A DNA stretch of 64,000 nt, taken from Streptomyces kaniharaensis (GTDB lineage: Bacteria; Actinomycetota; Actinomycetes; Streptomycetales; Streptomycetaceae). Positions 16,888 to 25,117 of the stretch are shown piece after piece. Both the position numbers and the translations under genes were made by a program. Under the pieces are notes generated by a model. It worked only from the letters and a program-made list of their open reading frames with translations. It searched no databases and was not told where the DNA came from. Positions within the stretch are counted from its first letter, which is position 1. Every line of letters starts with the position of its first letter. The stretch covers positions 2,552,001 through 2,616,000 of the forward strand of contig NZ_WBOF01000001.1 in NCBI RefSeq assembly GCF_009569385.1, read 5' to 3'.

Positions 16888-17717
16888 TGACTGCCACCGC
16901 CCCCATTCCTCAGCAATCGCCGTCCGCCCGCCTGTCCGCCGCGCCGGCCGGCTACCCCGCGCCGATGTACCCGCACAAGGCGACCGAGGCCCAGCACCGC
17001 GAGCGGCGCATCCGCAGCTTCCAGCCGCGCCGGGGCCGGATGACCAACGCCCAGGCGGGCGCCCTGGACCGGAGCTGGGAGACCTACGGCATACCGATCG
17101 ACGGCAGCCCGCTCGACCTGCGCGAGCTGTTCGGTGAACTGCCGGTCACGCTGGAGATCGGCTTCGGCATGGGCGAGACCACCGCCGCGATGGCCGCCGC
17201 CGACCCGGCGACGGGCATCCTCGCCGCCGACGTCCACACCCCCGGCCACGGCAACCTGCTCGGCCTGCTGGAGCGCGACGGCTCCGAGAACGTTCGGCTG
17301 GCCGCCGGCGACGCCGTCATCCTGCTGCGCGACATGCTGCCGGACGCCTCGCTGGCCGGACTGCGGGTCTACTTCGCCGACCCGTGGCCCAAGCCCAAGC
17401 ACCACAAGCGCCGGCTGGTCCAGCCGTCCTTCCTCGACCTCGTCCTGCCGCGCCTCGCCCCCGGCGCCCTGGTGCACTGCGCCACCGACTGGGAGCCGTA
17501 CGCCGAGCAGATGCTGGCCGTGCTCTCCGCCTCGCCGGAGCTGGAGAACCTGCACCCCGAGGGTGACGGGAGCGGCTGGCTGGAGCCCGCGGACCACCCG
17601 GACGGCAGCATCCCCGGGTACGCGCCGCGGCCCGAGTGGCGGCCCGTCACCAAGTTCGAACGGGCCGGGATCGCCAAGGGCCACGTCGTCCACGACCTGC
17701 TGTTCCGTCGCCGCTGA
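16887..17717 (+). CDS. trmB: tRNA (guanine-N7-)-methyltransferase TrmB
   Basis: 276 aa. SAM-binding motif TLEIGFGMGETTAAMA. The catalytic/tRNA-binding block VYFADPWPKPKHHKRRLVQ is diagnostic of TrmB, which makes m7G46 in the variable loop of tRNAs. A basic N-terminal region (RERRIRSFQPRRGRMT) is also conserved. The C-terminal PVTKFERAGIAKGHVVHDL completes the fold. GTG start without a convincing SD; a leaderless transcript is likely. Confidence 0.97.
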   Translation: MTATAPIPQQSPSARLSAAPAGYPAPMYPHKATEAQHRERRIRSFQPRRGRMTNAQAGALDRSWETYGIPIDGSPLDLRELFGELPVTLEIGFGMGETTAAMAAADPATGILAADVHTPGHGNLLGLLERDGSENVRLAAGDAVILLRDMLPDASLAGLRVYFADPWPKPKHHKRRLVQPSFLDLVLPRLAPGALVHCATDWEPYAEQMLAVLSASPELENLHPEGDGSGWLEPADHPDGSIPGYAPRPEWRPVTKFERAGIAKGHVVHDLLFRRR

Positions 17718-17820
17718 GCTCTCGAAGGCCATTCGAACGGCCCATTTCCAGGTGATCGACGGGCCCGACGCGGCGTGGACGATACGTCCCGAGTCCTCCC
17801 GACGGGCCCGTGCGGTGGCC

Positions 17821-17836
17821 TACCCTGTGCCGGGTG
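17821..17836 (+). promoter_or_regulatory. -10 box of a probable leaderless prsW transcript
   Basis: TACCCT (17821-17826) is followed after 7 nt by the in-frame GTG at 17834. No SD is present, consistent with transcription starting at the initiation codon. Confidence 0.45.
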
Positions 17837-19117
17837 AGCAGCCCGTCCGGCGGGTTCCAGGCCACCGTCCAGGCCGCCGCTGACGCACCGGAGGCGGCCC
17901 TGCGCACCGGAGGCACCCGGACCATCCCGGGGCCACGGAGGCGCCGGGCCCACCGGCTCCTGCCCTGGCCGCGCGGATCCACCCCGGCCGCTCCATCCGC
18001 CGCCCTCCCCCGGCGCATCCGCTCGCTGGCGATCTCCTCCGTCACCGCGACCGCCGTCCTGACCCTGGCCGGCTGCGGGGTCCTGATCCTGCACCTGGTC
18101 CGGCGGCAGACCGGCACCACCGGGCTGCTGGTCGGCCTCGGCCTGGCCATGGTGCCGCTGCCGTTCGTGCTCGGCGGCCTCGCCTGGCTCAACCTGACCG
18201 CCCGGGTGCCGCTGCGGCACACCGTGTTCTGTCTCGGCTGGGGCGCCTTCGCGGCGACCACCGTGGCGATCCTCGCCAACAACTGGACCAGCAGCCACCT
18301 CACCGCCCACCGGGGCCCGCTCAGCGAACTGCTGGGCGCCGGCATCATCACCCCGATCATCGAGGAGACCGCCAAGGGCACCGCCCTGCTCGTCCTCCTG
18401 CTACCACTCGGGCAGCGGCTCCGATGTCGCGGTCTCCGGGACGGGCGCCCCTGCGCGCCGGTCCTGCGCCGCCTGCCGAGCCCCCGGCGCCCCCGGCCGT
18501 ACGCGCGCCGGCCCGCCGGTCCGCACGCCCGGGGACGGCTGCGGCTGCGCCCCTACCTGCGCCCGCTGCCGTACCTGAGCCCCGCTCCGCCGTCCGGCGA
18601 CCGCCCGCACCCCCGCTCCCGGCCGCGCACCCTGGCCGCCGGGGTGGTGCTCGGTGGGATGGCCGCCTGCGGCTTCGCCTTCACCGAGAACGCCCTCTAC
18701 CTGGGCCGGGCCTTCACCAACGACCAGCAGCAGCGGCTGGACAGCATCGGCCTCGGCGAGCCGCCCAGCCTGCGCGACTTCGACAGCACCGTCCAGACCT
18801 TCGTCCTGCGCGGTCTGCTCTCCCCCTTCGCCCACCCGCTCTTCACCGCCCTGACGGGCCTGGGCCTGGCCGTCGCCCTCACCACCGGCCGCCGCTGGCT
18901 GGCCCGCCTCGCCGCCCCGGTCGGGCTGCTGCTGGCTATGACCCTGCACGGCACCTGGAACGCCGCCGCAGATCTCGGCACCCACGGTTTCCTGCTGGTG
19001 TACGCGGTGCTGATGGTGCCCTGCTTCGGCGCGCTGGTCGGCTTCGCCGCCTGGGCCAGATCCCGGACCACTCGGCATGCCGCCCGGCGCGGAGGTCGCT
19101 CGCCCGAGGCCCGGTGA
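17834..19117 (+). CDS. prsW: PrsW-family intramembrane metalloprotease with Arg/Pro-rich insertion
   Basis: 427 aa, multi-pass membrane protein. The PrsW metal-site motifs are present: EExxK (IIEETAKG, about 175-181), FxxxE (GFAFTENALYL, about 280), a conserved His (FAHPLFTALTG) and a terminal His (TLHGTWNAAAD). In Bacillus, PrsW performs site-1 cleavage of an anti-sigma factor; the actinobacterial substrate is unknown. Between the first two motifs lies a roughly 70-residue Arg/Pro-rich loop (about 192-262), where homologues have a short connector. Codon use in the loop remains GC3-rich, so it does not look like a simple frameshift. Confidence 0.88.
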   Translation: MSSPSGGFQATVQAAADAPEAALRTGGTRTIPGPRRRRAHRLLPWPRGSTPAAPSAALPRRIRSLAISSVTATAVLTLAGCGVLILHLVRRQTGTTGLLVGLGLAMVPLPFVLGGLAWLNLTARVPLRHTVFCLGWGAFAATTVAILANNWTSSHLTAHRGPLSELLGAGIITPIIEETAKGTALLVLLLPLGQRLRCRGLRDGRPCAPVLRRLPSPRRPRPYARRPAGPHARGRLRLRPYLRPLPYLSPAPPSGDRPHPRSRPRTLAAGVVLGGMAACGFAFTENALYLGRAFTNDQQQRLDSIGLGEPPSLRDFDSTVQTFVLRGLLSPFAHPLFTALTGLGLAVALTTGRRWLARLAAPVGLLLAMTLHGTWNAAADLGTHGFLLVYAVLMVPCFGALVGFAAWARSRTTRHAARRGGRSPEAR

Positions 19118-19167
19118 AGAACGGATTTCCCATCCGGGCGACTTCCACGTATTGTTGTGTTCACCGA

Positions 19168-19241
19168 CGCGGGGTGGAGCAGCTCGGTAGCTCGCTGGGC
19201 TCATAACCCAGAGGTCGCAGGTTCAAATCCTGTCCCCGCTA
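19168..19241 (+). tRNA. initiator tRNA-fMet(CAT)
   Basis: 74-nt cloverleaf without encoded CCA. The acceptor pairs GCGGGG/CCCCGC, with positions 1 (C) and 72 (T) unpaired as in initiators. The D-arm contains AGCTCGGTAGCT. The anticodon stem-loop CTGGG-CTCATAA-CCCAG carries the three consecutive G-C pairs diagnostic of initiator tRNA and anticodon CAT. The T-arm is GCAGG-TTCAAAT-CCTGT. Confidence 0.97.
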
Positions 19242-19251
19242 CTCAGTAGCC

Positions 19252-19285
19252 GTAAGGCCCGGAGGATCCGTCCTCCGGGCCTTAC
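19252..19285 (+). terminator. terminator hairpin after tRNA-fMet
   Basis: A perfect 15-bp stem (19252-19266 with 19271-19285), loop TCCG, begins 10 nt after the tRNA discriminator base. There is no long T run, as is usual for Streptomyces terminators. Confidence 0.85.
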
Positions 19286-19453
19286 GCGTTTGCCGGACGC
19301 GGCGCGGGCGCGGTGGGCGGCTGAGTAGTGCTCGGCCGTGAAACAGGCGTGTAACAGGACCGGATTCCAAGATCCGGGGTCCGCGGCCGAACCGATACTG
19401 AGGGAAAGTCACCCGTTCGGGCTCGGAACATCGGGCCCGGGATAGGAACCCTC

Positions 19454-20245
19454 ATGCTCTCCAAGCGCCTTGCCGGCTCCGCTGCGATCTGCCTGCTCCT
19501 CGCAGGGGGCGCCACCGCATGCGGCGACAACAAGGACACGGGCAATGACACGGCCGCGGCCTCCTCGGCTGCGGCGACGAAGCTGGACACCGACAAACTG
19601 AGCGCGCAGGACATCCAGAAACAGACCAAGGACGCGCTGGCCTCCGCGACCTCCGTCAAGCTGAAGGGCACCGTCGCCGCCGACGACGGCGCGATGGAGT
19701 TCGACCTGGCGATGGACACCAAGAAGCAGTGCACCGGCACCGTGACCAACCCGGCGGTGGGCAAGGTCGAGATCATCAGCGACGGCAAGACCTCCTACCT
19801 GAAGCCCGAGGCCAAGTTCTGGACCGCCATCTTCGGCCCGGAGGCGGGCGCCAAGGCCACCGAGCTCTTCAAGGGCCGCTACCTGACCGGCTTCGACAGC
19901 GACCCGAAGATGCAGTCGCTCGCCTCCGCCTGCGACCTCGCCGCGCTCACCAAGAACTTCGTCGAGGGCGGGGCCAACAGCAAGCTGGAGAAGGGCTCGG
20001 CCGGCGACGTCAACGGAGTGAAGACCTTCGGCATCAAGGCGACCAACGACAAGGGCGGGCAGTCCGTGATCCACGTCGCGACCGAGGGCAAGCCCTACCC
20101 GATGCGGATCGAGAAGACCTCGGCCAAGTCCGGCACCGGCAAGGTGGACCTCACGGACTACGACAAGCCGATCACCGTGCAGGCACCGCCGGCCGACAAC
20201 ACGATCGACTTCGCCAAGTTCAAGGACCAGATCAAGACCGCCTGA
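19454..20245 (+). CDS. secreted lipoprotein (LppX/LprG-like fold suspected)
   Basis: 263 aa. A type II signal peptide (MLSKRLAGSAAICLLLAGGATAC) ends in the lipobox GGATAC, so Cys23 would be lipidated and the protein held on the outer face of the membrane. A Ser/Ala/Asp-rich tether follows. The mature domain (TSVKLKGTVAADDGAMEFDLAMD; KVEIISDGKTSYLKPEAKFW; YPMRIEKTSA) has the alternating strand pattern of LolA/LppX-like lipid-binding lipoproteins. An inverted repeat CCGGAT/ATCCGG (19360-19377) and GATACT about 15 nt later may form its promoter region. The fold assignment is inference. Confidence 0.82.
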   Translation: MLSKRLAGSAAICLLLAGGATACGDNKDTGNDTAAASSAAATKLDTDKLSAQDIQKQTKDALASATSVKLKGTVAADDGAMEFDLAMDTKKQCTGTVTNPAVGKVEIISDGKTSYLKPEAKFWTAIFGPEAGAKATELFKGRYLTGFDSDPKMQSLASACDLAALTKNFVEGGANSKLEKGSAGDVNGVKTFGIKATNDKGGQSVIHVATEGKPYPMRIEKTSAKSGTGKVDLTDYDKPITVQAPPADNTIDFAKFKDQIKTA

Positions 20246-20308
20246 GCACTCGCCCCGAAAAACACGTTGCCCTTCTTCGGATGGGCTGCCTAAGGTGGCC
20301 GCACACTG

Positions 20309-20365
20309 AAAGGAGGTGATCCTGAGTTGAGTACCATCAGGATGCGTGAGGTGGCTGCTCGCTAG
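20309..20365 (+). CDS. 12-codon leader ORF with perfect 14-nt Shine-Dalgarno
   Basis: AAAGGAGGTGATCC (20309-20322) is complementary to the whole 3' tail of bacterial 16S rRNA. The TTG at 20327 opens MSTIRMREVAAR, stopping at 20365 (an in-frame ATG at 20342 would give MREVAAR). ATCCTGA (20319-20325) and TCAGGAT (20337-20343) form a hairpin with the TTG in its loop, partly hiding the SD. Hairpin CCCTGC/GCAGGG follows the stop. This looks like a translated leader peptide or an attenuator rather than a functional protein. The role is unknown. Confidence 0.5.
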   Translation, partial: KGGDPELSTIRMREVAAR

Positions 20366-20520
20366 AGCCGCCCCTGCCTGCGCAGGGTGGGGCCCTGAGG
20401 CCTCCGGCAGGCGAAATCCACAGCAGTCACCCAGCCCGCGGGCTCACCGGTACATCCCCGGTGCCTCGGCGCCAGGCCAGTGCACGGGCCGGCGCGGAGG
20501 AGCAGCCCGCGGGCTGTCTG
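20366..20520 (+). promoter_or_regulatory. structured leader region upstream of membrane protein gene
   Basis: No convincing gene. It holds several RNA stems: CCCTGC-CTGC-GCAGGG just after the leader ORF stop, CACCGG/CCGGTG around 20445-20463, and two identical 12-bp palindromes AGCCCGCGGGCT at 20433-20444 and 20504-20515 that could also pair with each other. It is consistent with a riboregulatory leader, but it matches no family I can name. Confidence 0.4.
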
Positions 20521-20582
20521 CTTTTCCATCGCCTTTCCGCGATGCCTTTCCACGACGCCTTTCCATGGCACCTTTCCATGGC
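20518..20582 (+). repeat. five tandem copies of a 13-bp pyrimidine-rich unit
   Basis: The unit GCCTTTCCAYGRC recurs at 20531, 20544, 20557 and 20570, with a diverged copy from 20518. Its T content is unusual for this genome. It lies between the structured leader and the next gene, and degenerate copies continue to about 20640. It is a short VNTR-like array, not a CRISPR (no spacers). Confidence 0.75.
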
Positions 20583-20735
20583 GTCTTATCCGCAGTGCCT
20601 TCTTTCTCGCAGTGCCTTCCTCGCGGCGCCTTCGACGTGGCCAGGGCGTGCCCGGGGCGTTCACGTGGTGGGGCCGCAGCGCTAGAGTCGGCCGGGGTTC
20701 CGGAGCGGAACGGCACGGACACAGGGGGTCAGGCG

Positions 20736-21839
20736 ATGGTGAAGGCGCGGCGGCAGGTCGGCACGGCGGCCCTGCGGACGGCGCAGCGGATCGCGGCCGG
20801 GATCCTGCTCGGGACAGGGCTGCTCGGCCTGGTGCTGTTCGCGCTCGGCCGGGCCCAGGCCTGGCAGGCGCTGGGCGGCGGGCTGGTGGTCGCCGGGGCT
20901 TCGACGGTGCTGGGCGGTGCGCTCGGCTTCCTGTTCGGAGTGCCGCGGGTGCGCGGCGGCTCCGGCGAGCCGCAGGGCTCGTACGCGCCGAACACCAACC
21001 TGGAGCAGGTGTCGGACTGGCTGACCAAGGTGCTGCTCGGGGTCGGGCTGACCCAGCTCGGCTCGCTCGGCGAGCGGCTGCACGAGCTCGGGACGGCGCT
21101 GGCGCCCGTGCTGGGCGGGGAGGACGCGGCGGTGCCGTTCTCGGCGGCACTGGTGCTGTACTTCCTGGTCCTCGGCTTCCTGGCGGGCTGGCTGGTGACG
21201 AGGCTCGCGTTGCCGCAGGCGCTGACCGACGCGGACCACGCGCTGGACCTCTTCCTGGCCGGGCAGGACCGCGACCGGCGCGGCGACAAGGTCGGCGCGG
21301 ACGACCTACGGGTGCGCGCGATGCAACAGCTCGGGCTGCTGGGCGGCAGCGCCGACCACCCGGCCATGCTGGCCGGGCAGCTGCCGCCCTCGTCGTCGTC
21401 CGCGCCGTCGGGACCGGAGAGCGTGGTGGCCGAGGTGCGGTCGACCGCGCGCCGCTCGGCACTCACCGCCGAGCAGGTGCGGGACCTGTACGCGGACGGG
21501 TCGCAGGGCCGGCGGATCCAGGCGCTCGCGCTGATGCAGGGCGATCCGGCACTGGCGGACCTGCCGAGCGTGCTGGACGCGATCGAGCATCCGCGTTCGG
21601 GCTTCGAGCAGTACCACGCGCTGCTGGCCGCCCGCGGGCTGCTCTCCCGGCTGCCCGCCGCCCAGGCGCAGCGACTGCGGGACGCGGTGGCGGGGCAGTT
21701 GGTGCTGCCGGACGGGATTCCGTACGGCTCGGACCGGAGTTGGCTGGCGGAGAAGATCCTCTCCCGGCTGGAGGCGACGCCGTTCCTTCCGCAGCAGCAA
21801 CAAGAACCCGCCGTTCCGGCTCCGGGTCAGAAATCCTAG
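20736..21839 (+). CDS. membrane protein of unknown function
   Basis: 367 aa from ATG 20736; AGGGGG is 7 nt upstream. Two N-terminal membrane helices (residues about 15-40 and 45-70, RIAAGILLGTGLLGLVLFAL and GGGLVVAGASTVLGGALGFL) are followed by the conserved-looking NTNLEQVSDWLTKVLLGVGLTQLG. A third span is VLYFLVLGFLAGWLVTRLAL. The C-terminal half is cytoplasmic and helical, with the repeat-like SALTAEQVRDLYADGSQGRRIQAL. No enzymatic motif is seen. Its stop codon shares CTAG with the stop of the convergent gene at 21836. Confidence 0.8.
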   Translation: MVKARRQVGTAALRTAQRIAAGILLGTGLLGLVLFALGRAQAWQALGGGLVVAGASTVLGGALGFLFGVPRVRGGSGEPQGSYAPNTNLEQVSDWLTKVLLGVGLTQLGSLGERLHELGTALAPVLGGEDAAVPFSAALVLYFLVLGFLAGWLVTRLALPQALTDADHALDLFLAGQDRDRRGDKVGADDLRVRAMQQLGLLGGSADHPAMLAGQLPPSSSSAPSGPESVVAEVRSTARRSALTAEQVRDLYADGSQGRRIQALALMQGDPALADLPSVLDAIEHPRSGFEQYHALLAARGLLSRLPAAQAQRLRDAVAGQLVLPDGIPYGSDRSWLAEKILSRLEATPFLPQQQQEPAVPAPGQKS

Positions 21840-22630
21840 ACCGTGAAGCGCAGTTCGGGCTGATCCCAGCGGGTCTTGGCCCGCACGGGGATGGTGTCGG
21901 GGCACGCGGCCCGACGGCGGCGGTCCGCGGCCCGCAGTAGCAGGACGCGACGGGTGCGGCCGTCCTCGGCCCGGGGGAACCGGCGGATCTCGCTGGCGAT
22001 GCGGTGCTCCCCGAGCGCATACCGCAGGGAGTCGAGGTGGCCGCAGCCGCGGCCGTGGCCGTCGTGCAGCGGGTGGACGCGCACCTCGCCGTCCGCGGCG
22101 GTCACCCGGACCAGCTCCACCAGGGCCTCCAACTGCCGCCGCGGGCCGAAGCGTTCGGGATAGGCGAAGAGCAGGTAGCCGCTCAGGGTGAGGGCGAACG
22201 CCCCGTCCGCGAACGGCAGCCGGGGCAACGCGGCGGCCACGTACTGCTCGGGGTGGGCGGCCGAGTCGGCGGTGTACAGCCGACGGGCGCGGTCCCAGCT
22301 GCGCAGGTAGCGGTCGTACGGGCGGCGCCGGGCGGGCGGGTACAACTCGGGGCGGGCGGCCATCGCGGAGGCCATCACCGCCCGGGCGGCCCGTGCTTGG
22401 GCGGCGACCTCGGACGGAGGCAGGGCGTAGGCCGGGTCGGCGGCGATCACGTGGCAGCCGAGCGTGCGGGCCTCGGCGGGCAGCCCGGCCGCGCCGCCCG
22501 GGCAGTCGAGCACCGGGCCGGGCAGGGCGGCGAGCGCGGCGCGGGTGAGGCCGAAGAGCCCGCAGTACTCGTCCAGCGGGCGGGAGGTGACCAGGAGGCC
22601 CGGTTCCACGGCGAGGGTGTCGTCGGCCAC
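21836..22630 (-). CDS. SAM-dependent methyltransferase-like protein
   Basis: 264 aa. Motif I-like PGPVLDCPGGAAGLPAEARTLG and motif II-like HVIAADPAYALP suggest a class I methyltransferase fold. FADGAFALTLSGYLLFAYPE occupies the motif IV/post-I position. Substrate unknown. GTG start at 22630. The 3' ends of this and the convergent gene overlap by 4 bp. Confidence 0.75.
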   Translation of the reverse strand: MADDTLAVEPGLLVTSRPLDEYCGLFGLTRAALAALPGPVLDCPGGAAGLPAEARTLGCHVIAADPAYALPPSEVAAQARAARAVMASAMAARPELYPPARRRPYDRYLRSWDRARRLYTADSAAHPEQYVAAALPRLPFADGAFALTLSGYLLFAYPERFGPRRQLEALVELVRVTAADGEVRVHPLHDGHGRGCGHLDSLRYALGEHRIASEIRRFPRAEDGRTRRVLLLRAADRRRRAACPDTIPVRAKTRWDQPELRFTV

Positions 22631-22712
22631 CTGGCCATCCGAACACGGGCCGGCCCCGCCCGCATCCGGACCGGGTCCGGAGCAGGGGCGGGGCCGTCGC
22701 CGTACGCCGGGT

Positions 22713-23453
22713 TCAGCGGCCGAGCAGGCCCTGGGCGGCCGCCCGGTTGACGTTGGTCAGGCCGCGGACCAGCTGCGCACCGAGCAGGACGATCAGCAGG
22801 CCGGCCACCGACAACGCGGCGATCTGCCCGGTGCCCTGGATGTAGTAGACGTGCTCCACGTTCCCGCTGTCCCAGTAGTCGAACACGCGGTAGCCGGGCC
22901 AGGAGACGTACGTCGGGAAGACCCAGTGGTACAGCGGGTAGAGCAGCATCGCCCAACCGAGCAGCTGGAACACGACGGTCAGCACGAAGCCGAGCACCGC
23001 CCACGGGAACATCAGCACCTGGTACAGCACGGCCTTCCACCCGGCCGCGTCCGCCATCCGCGCGGTGATCGCACCCCAGGTGCCCGGCCGGACCTGCCGC
23101 ACCGGCGCGGGGCCGGGCACGTCCAGGGCCAGCATGCTCCGGACACGGGCCCGCTCCAGCCGGCCGAAGCCGCGGGCGGCGGCCGTCAGCCCGGCCAGCA
23201 CGGGCAGGCCGAGCACGGTGACGAAGGTGCCGAGGCCCAGCGAGAAGAGCGTGATCGCGACGGAGAAGCCGACGACCGCCACCGGCAGGCCCGTGAGCAC
23301 ATAGCCGACCTCGCGGTAGTGGTGCGCGGAGAACGGCGCCCGCCAGAACGGCGGCGGCTCCTCCGACCGGCGGACCCGGGCGGTGCTGAGGCCGTCGCCG
23401 TGGCCGCCGAGGACGTCCTGCGCGAGGTCCTGCATGGTTCGGCTGCTGCTCAT
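22713..23453 (-). CDS. putative sensor-domain membrane protein
   Basis: 246 aa. Four hydrophobic spans occur in two pairs (YVLTGLPVAVVGFSVAITLF; TFVTVLGLPVLAGLTAA; FPWAVLGFVLTVVFQLLGWA; ALSVAGLLIVLLGAQL). The residues FWRAPFSAHHYREVGYVLTGLPVA are characteristic of the actinobacterial 'putative sensor' domain often found in histidine kinases or as stand-alone proteins. The periplasmic loop contains Tyr/Trp-rich WVFPTYVSWPGYRVFDYWD. Signal unknown. The ATG at 23453 follows AGGGG. Confidence 0.8.
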   Translation of the reverse strand: MSSSRTMQDLAQDVLGGHGDGLSTARVRRSEEPPPFWRAPFSAHHYREVGYVLTGLPVAVVGFSVAITLFSLGLGTFVTVLGLPVLAGLTAAARGFGRLERARVRSMLALDVPGPAPVRQVRPGTWGAITARMADAAGWKAVLYQVLMFPWAVLGFVLTVVFQLLGWAMLLYPLYHWVFPTYVSWPGYRVFDYWDSGNVEHVYYIQGTGQIAALSVAGLLIVLLGAQLVRGLTNVNRAAAQGLLGR

Positions 23454-23609
23454 GTACCCGGCCCCTGTCTGGTGTCCGTTCCCAGTTGCTGACTTCTTCA
23501 GTCTCGTCGGGCAGCGGGTCGGGCAGTATCCGGAGGCCTGGCGGATCGGGGGTGGGGTTAACCCCCTCCCGGGATCGACGGCCCAACCGGGGTCGACTAC
23601 CTCCCGGGC

Positions 23610-24182
23610 TCAACGACCCGTCTGCGGCCACTCGTCGGCGAGCAGCGAGTACAGGTACGAGTCGGACCAGACGCCGTCCTTGAGGAGGTCGTGCCGGATC
23701 CGCCCCTCCAGCCGGAATCCCCGCTTGGTGAGCACCCTGGCGGAGGCCGCGTTGTCGACGTCCACCCGGGCGGCCAGCCGGTGCACGCCGAGGGAGCCGA
23801 AGGCGAGGTCGCACAGCAGCGCGACGATCTCGCCCGCGTAGCCGAGACCCCAGACGTCGCGGCACAGCACGTACCCGAGGGTGGCGGACCGGTACGCGCC
23901 GAGGGTGAGGGAGGCGTGGGCGACCGGGGCGGCGTCCGCCGGATCGTCGGCGTCGGCGCGCCGGATGACGGCGAGCCGGTAGGTGTCCCGCTCCTCCGCC
24001 ATGGCCTCCTCCAGGTAGAGGGCGATCTGGTCCGCGCAGGTCTCGCGGTCGCGCGGTCCGAAGGGGAGGTACCGGGTGACCTCCGGGTCGCCGAACAGCG
24101 CGTGCAGCGCGTCCACGTCGCCCGGGGTGTGGTGGTACTCGCGGATGGCCAGCCTGGGGCCGACGAGTCGTACGGGGACCAT
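23610..24182 (-). CDS. GNAT-family N-acetyltransferase (RimJ/RimL-like)
   Basis: 190 aa. GNAT core: LAIREYHHTPGDVDALHALFGDPEVTRYLPFGP at the N-terminus, acetyl-CoA segment LCRDVWGLGYAGEIVALLCDLAFG, and the C-terminal VDVDNAASARVLTKRGFRLEGRIRH. This matches ribosomal-protein/amino-terminal acetyltransferases of the RimJ/RimL class. TAGGGT lies 8 nt upstream of the ATG without an SD, so the transcript may be leaderless. It is divergent from the gene at 24225. Confidence 0.9.
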   Translation of the reverse strand: MVPVRLVGPRLAIREYHHTPGDVDALHALFGDPEVTRYLPFGPRDRETCADQIALYLEEAMAEERDTYRLAVIRRADADDPADAAPVAHASLTLGAYRSATLGYVLCRDVWGLGYAGEIVALLCDLAFGSLGVHRLAARVDVDNAASARVLTKRGFRLEGRIRHDLLKDGVWSDSYLYSLLADEWPQTGR

Positions 24183-24190
24183 GGTTGCCG

Positions 24191-24217
24191 ACCCTACCCC
24201 CGGCCAGCGGTTACCGT
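24191..24217. promoter_or_regulatory. divergent leaderless-type promoters
   Basis: On the minus strand TAGGGT ends 8 nt before the acetyltransferase ATG (24182). On the plus strand TACCGT (24212-24217) ends 7 nt before the ATG at 24225. Neither gene has an SD in the 42-bp shared gap, so both transcripts may begin at the start codon. Confidence 0.45.
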
Positions 24218-24224
24218 TCGGGCT

Positions 24225-25109
24225 ATGAACGACGACGACCTGCGGCTCGCCCCGCGCACCAAGGCCGCCGACCTGCTCGCCTGGGCGGCGGCGGAGGGCC
24301 GCACCCCGGTGGCCGAGGCGCCGCTGCGCGCGGTGCTGGCGCTGCTGGAGCTGGGCGAGGGCAGGATGCACGACGGCTGGCCCGAGCTGACCTCCGACGC
24401 GGTGGAGCACCTCCTGTACGAGCGGCTCTACCTGTACGTCCAGCCCGCCCCGGACGAGGACCCGCTGGCGTACGGCGCGGCCGTGCGCCTGCTGATCGAC
24501 CACCAGCGCGCGGCCAAGCGGCTCAACGCCAAGCGCCAGCAGCGGCTGCACGCCGAGGCCGAGTGGCAGGGCGAGGTCGCGGCGGGGCTGCTGCGCCGGG
24601 CCGACCTGGTGACCTGGCCCCGGCTGTACGCGCTGCTGCTGCACGCGCACGGGGTGGACGTCGCGGACGAGGCGGCGGTGCGGGACTGGCTGGCCGGTTT
24701 CCGGGAGCTGGCGGAGGAGGAACGGCTGGCCGCGTTCGCCGCGCTGGTGCCGGCCGGGTGGCTGGACGACCCGGACGAGCAGGGCTGGGGCCCGGCCCGG
24801 GTGCTCTCGGTCGGCATGGCCACGGACGGCGCGCGGCTGCTGCTGGAGCAGGGCCTGATGCGGCGCAGCTACCGCAACCTGGCCGAGCTGACCGCGCTGG
24901 GTCGGCCGATGCCGGACGAACTGGCCGGTGACTTTGGGGAGTTCGAGGAGGCGGCGGCGGAGGAGGCGCTCGCGCTGTACGGCGAGTGGACGGTGCCCGG
25001 GCTGCCGCGGTTGCTGGTGGCGGAGTTCCCGGAGCTCGCGCCCGAGCCGGGGCAGGCGGAGATCGACGCGTACCTGGCGCAGCTCCCGGAGGGGCCCGCG
25101 GAGGAGTGA
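24225..25109 (+). CDS. conserved hypothetical protein
   Basis: 294 aa, soluble, Glu/Leu/Ala-rich and predicted mostly helical. A segment LLIDHQRAAKRLNAKRQQRLHAEAEWQGEVA could be a coiled coil, and the C-terminus is acidic. No signal peptide, membrane span or catalytic motif is recognisable. It is divergent from the acetyltransferase. I cannot assign a function. Confidence 0.75.
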   Translation: MNDDDLRLAPRTKAADLLAWAAAEGRTPVAEAPLRAVLALLELGEGRMHDGWPELTSDAVEHLLYERLYLYVQPAPDEDPLAYGAAVRLLIDHQRAAKRLNAKRQQRLHAEAEWQGEVAAGLLRRADLVTWPRLYALLLHAHGVDVADEAAVRDWLAGFRELAEEERLAAFAALVPAGWLDDPDEQGWGPARVLSVGMATDGARLLLEQGLMRRSYRNLAELTALGRPMPDELAGDFGEFEEAAAEEALALYGEWTVPGLPRLLVAEFPELAPEPGQAEIDAYLAQLPEGPAEE

Positions 25110-25117
25110 CGCGAGCA

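Noticed and set aside
20518..20582. CRISPR array
   Set aside because: Repeats are 13 bp with no spacers and no cas genes nearby; this is a simple tandem repeat.
20346..20735. N-terminal extension of the membrane protein from GTG 20346
   Set aside because: Although in frame, it runs through hairpins and tandem repeats and lacks protein-like composition; ATG 20736 has a good SD.
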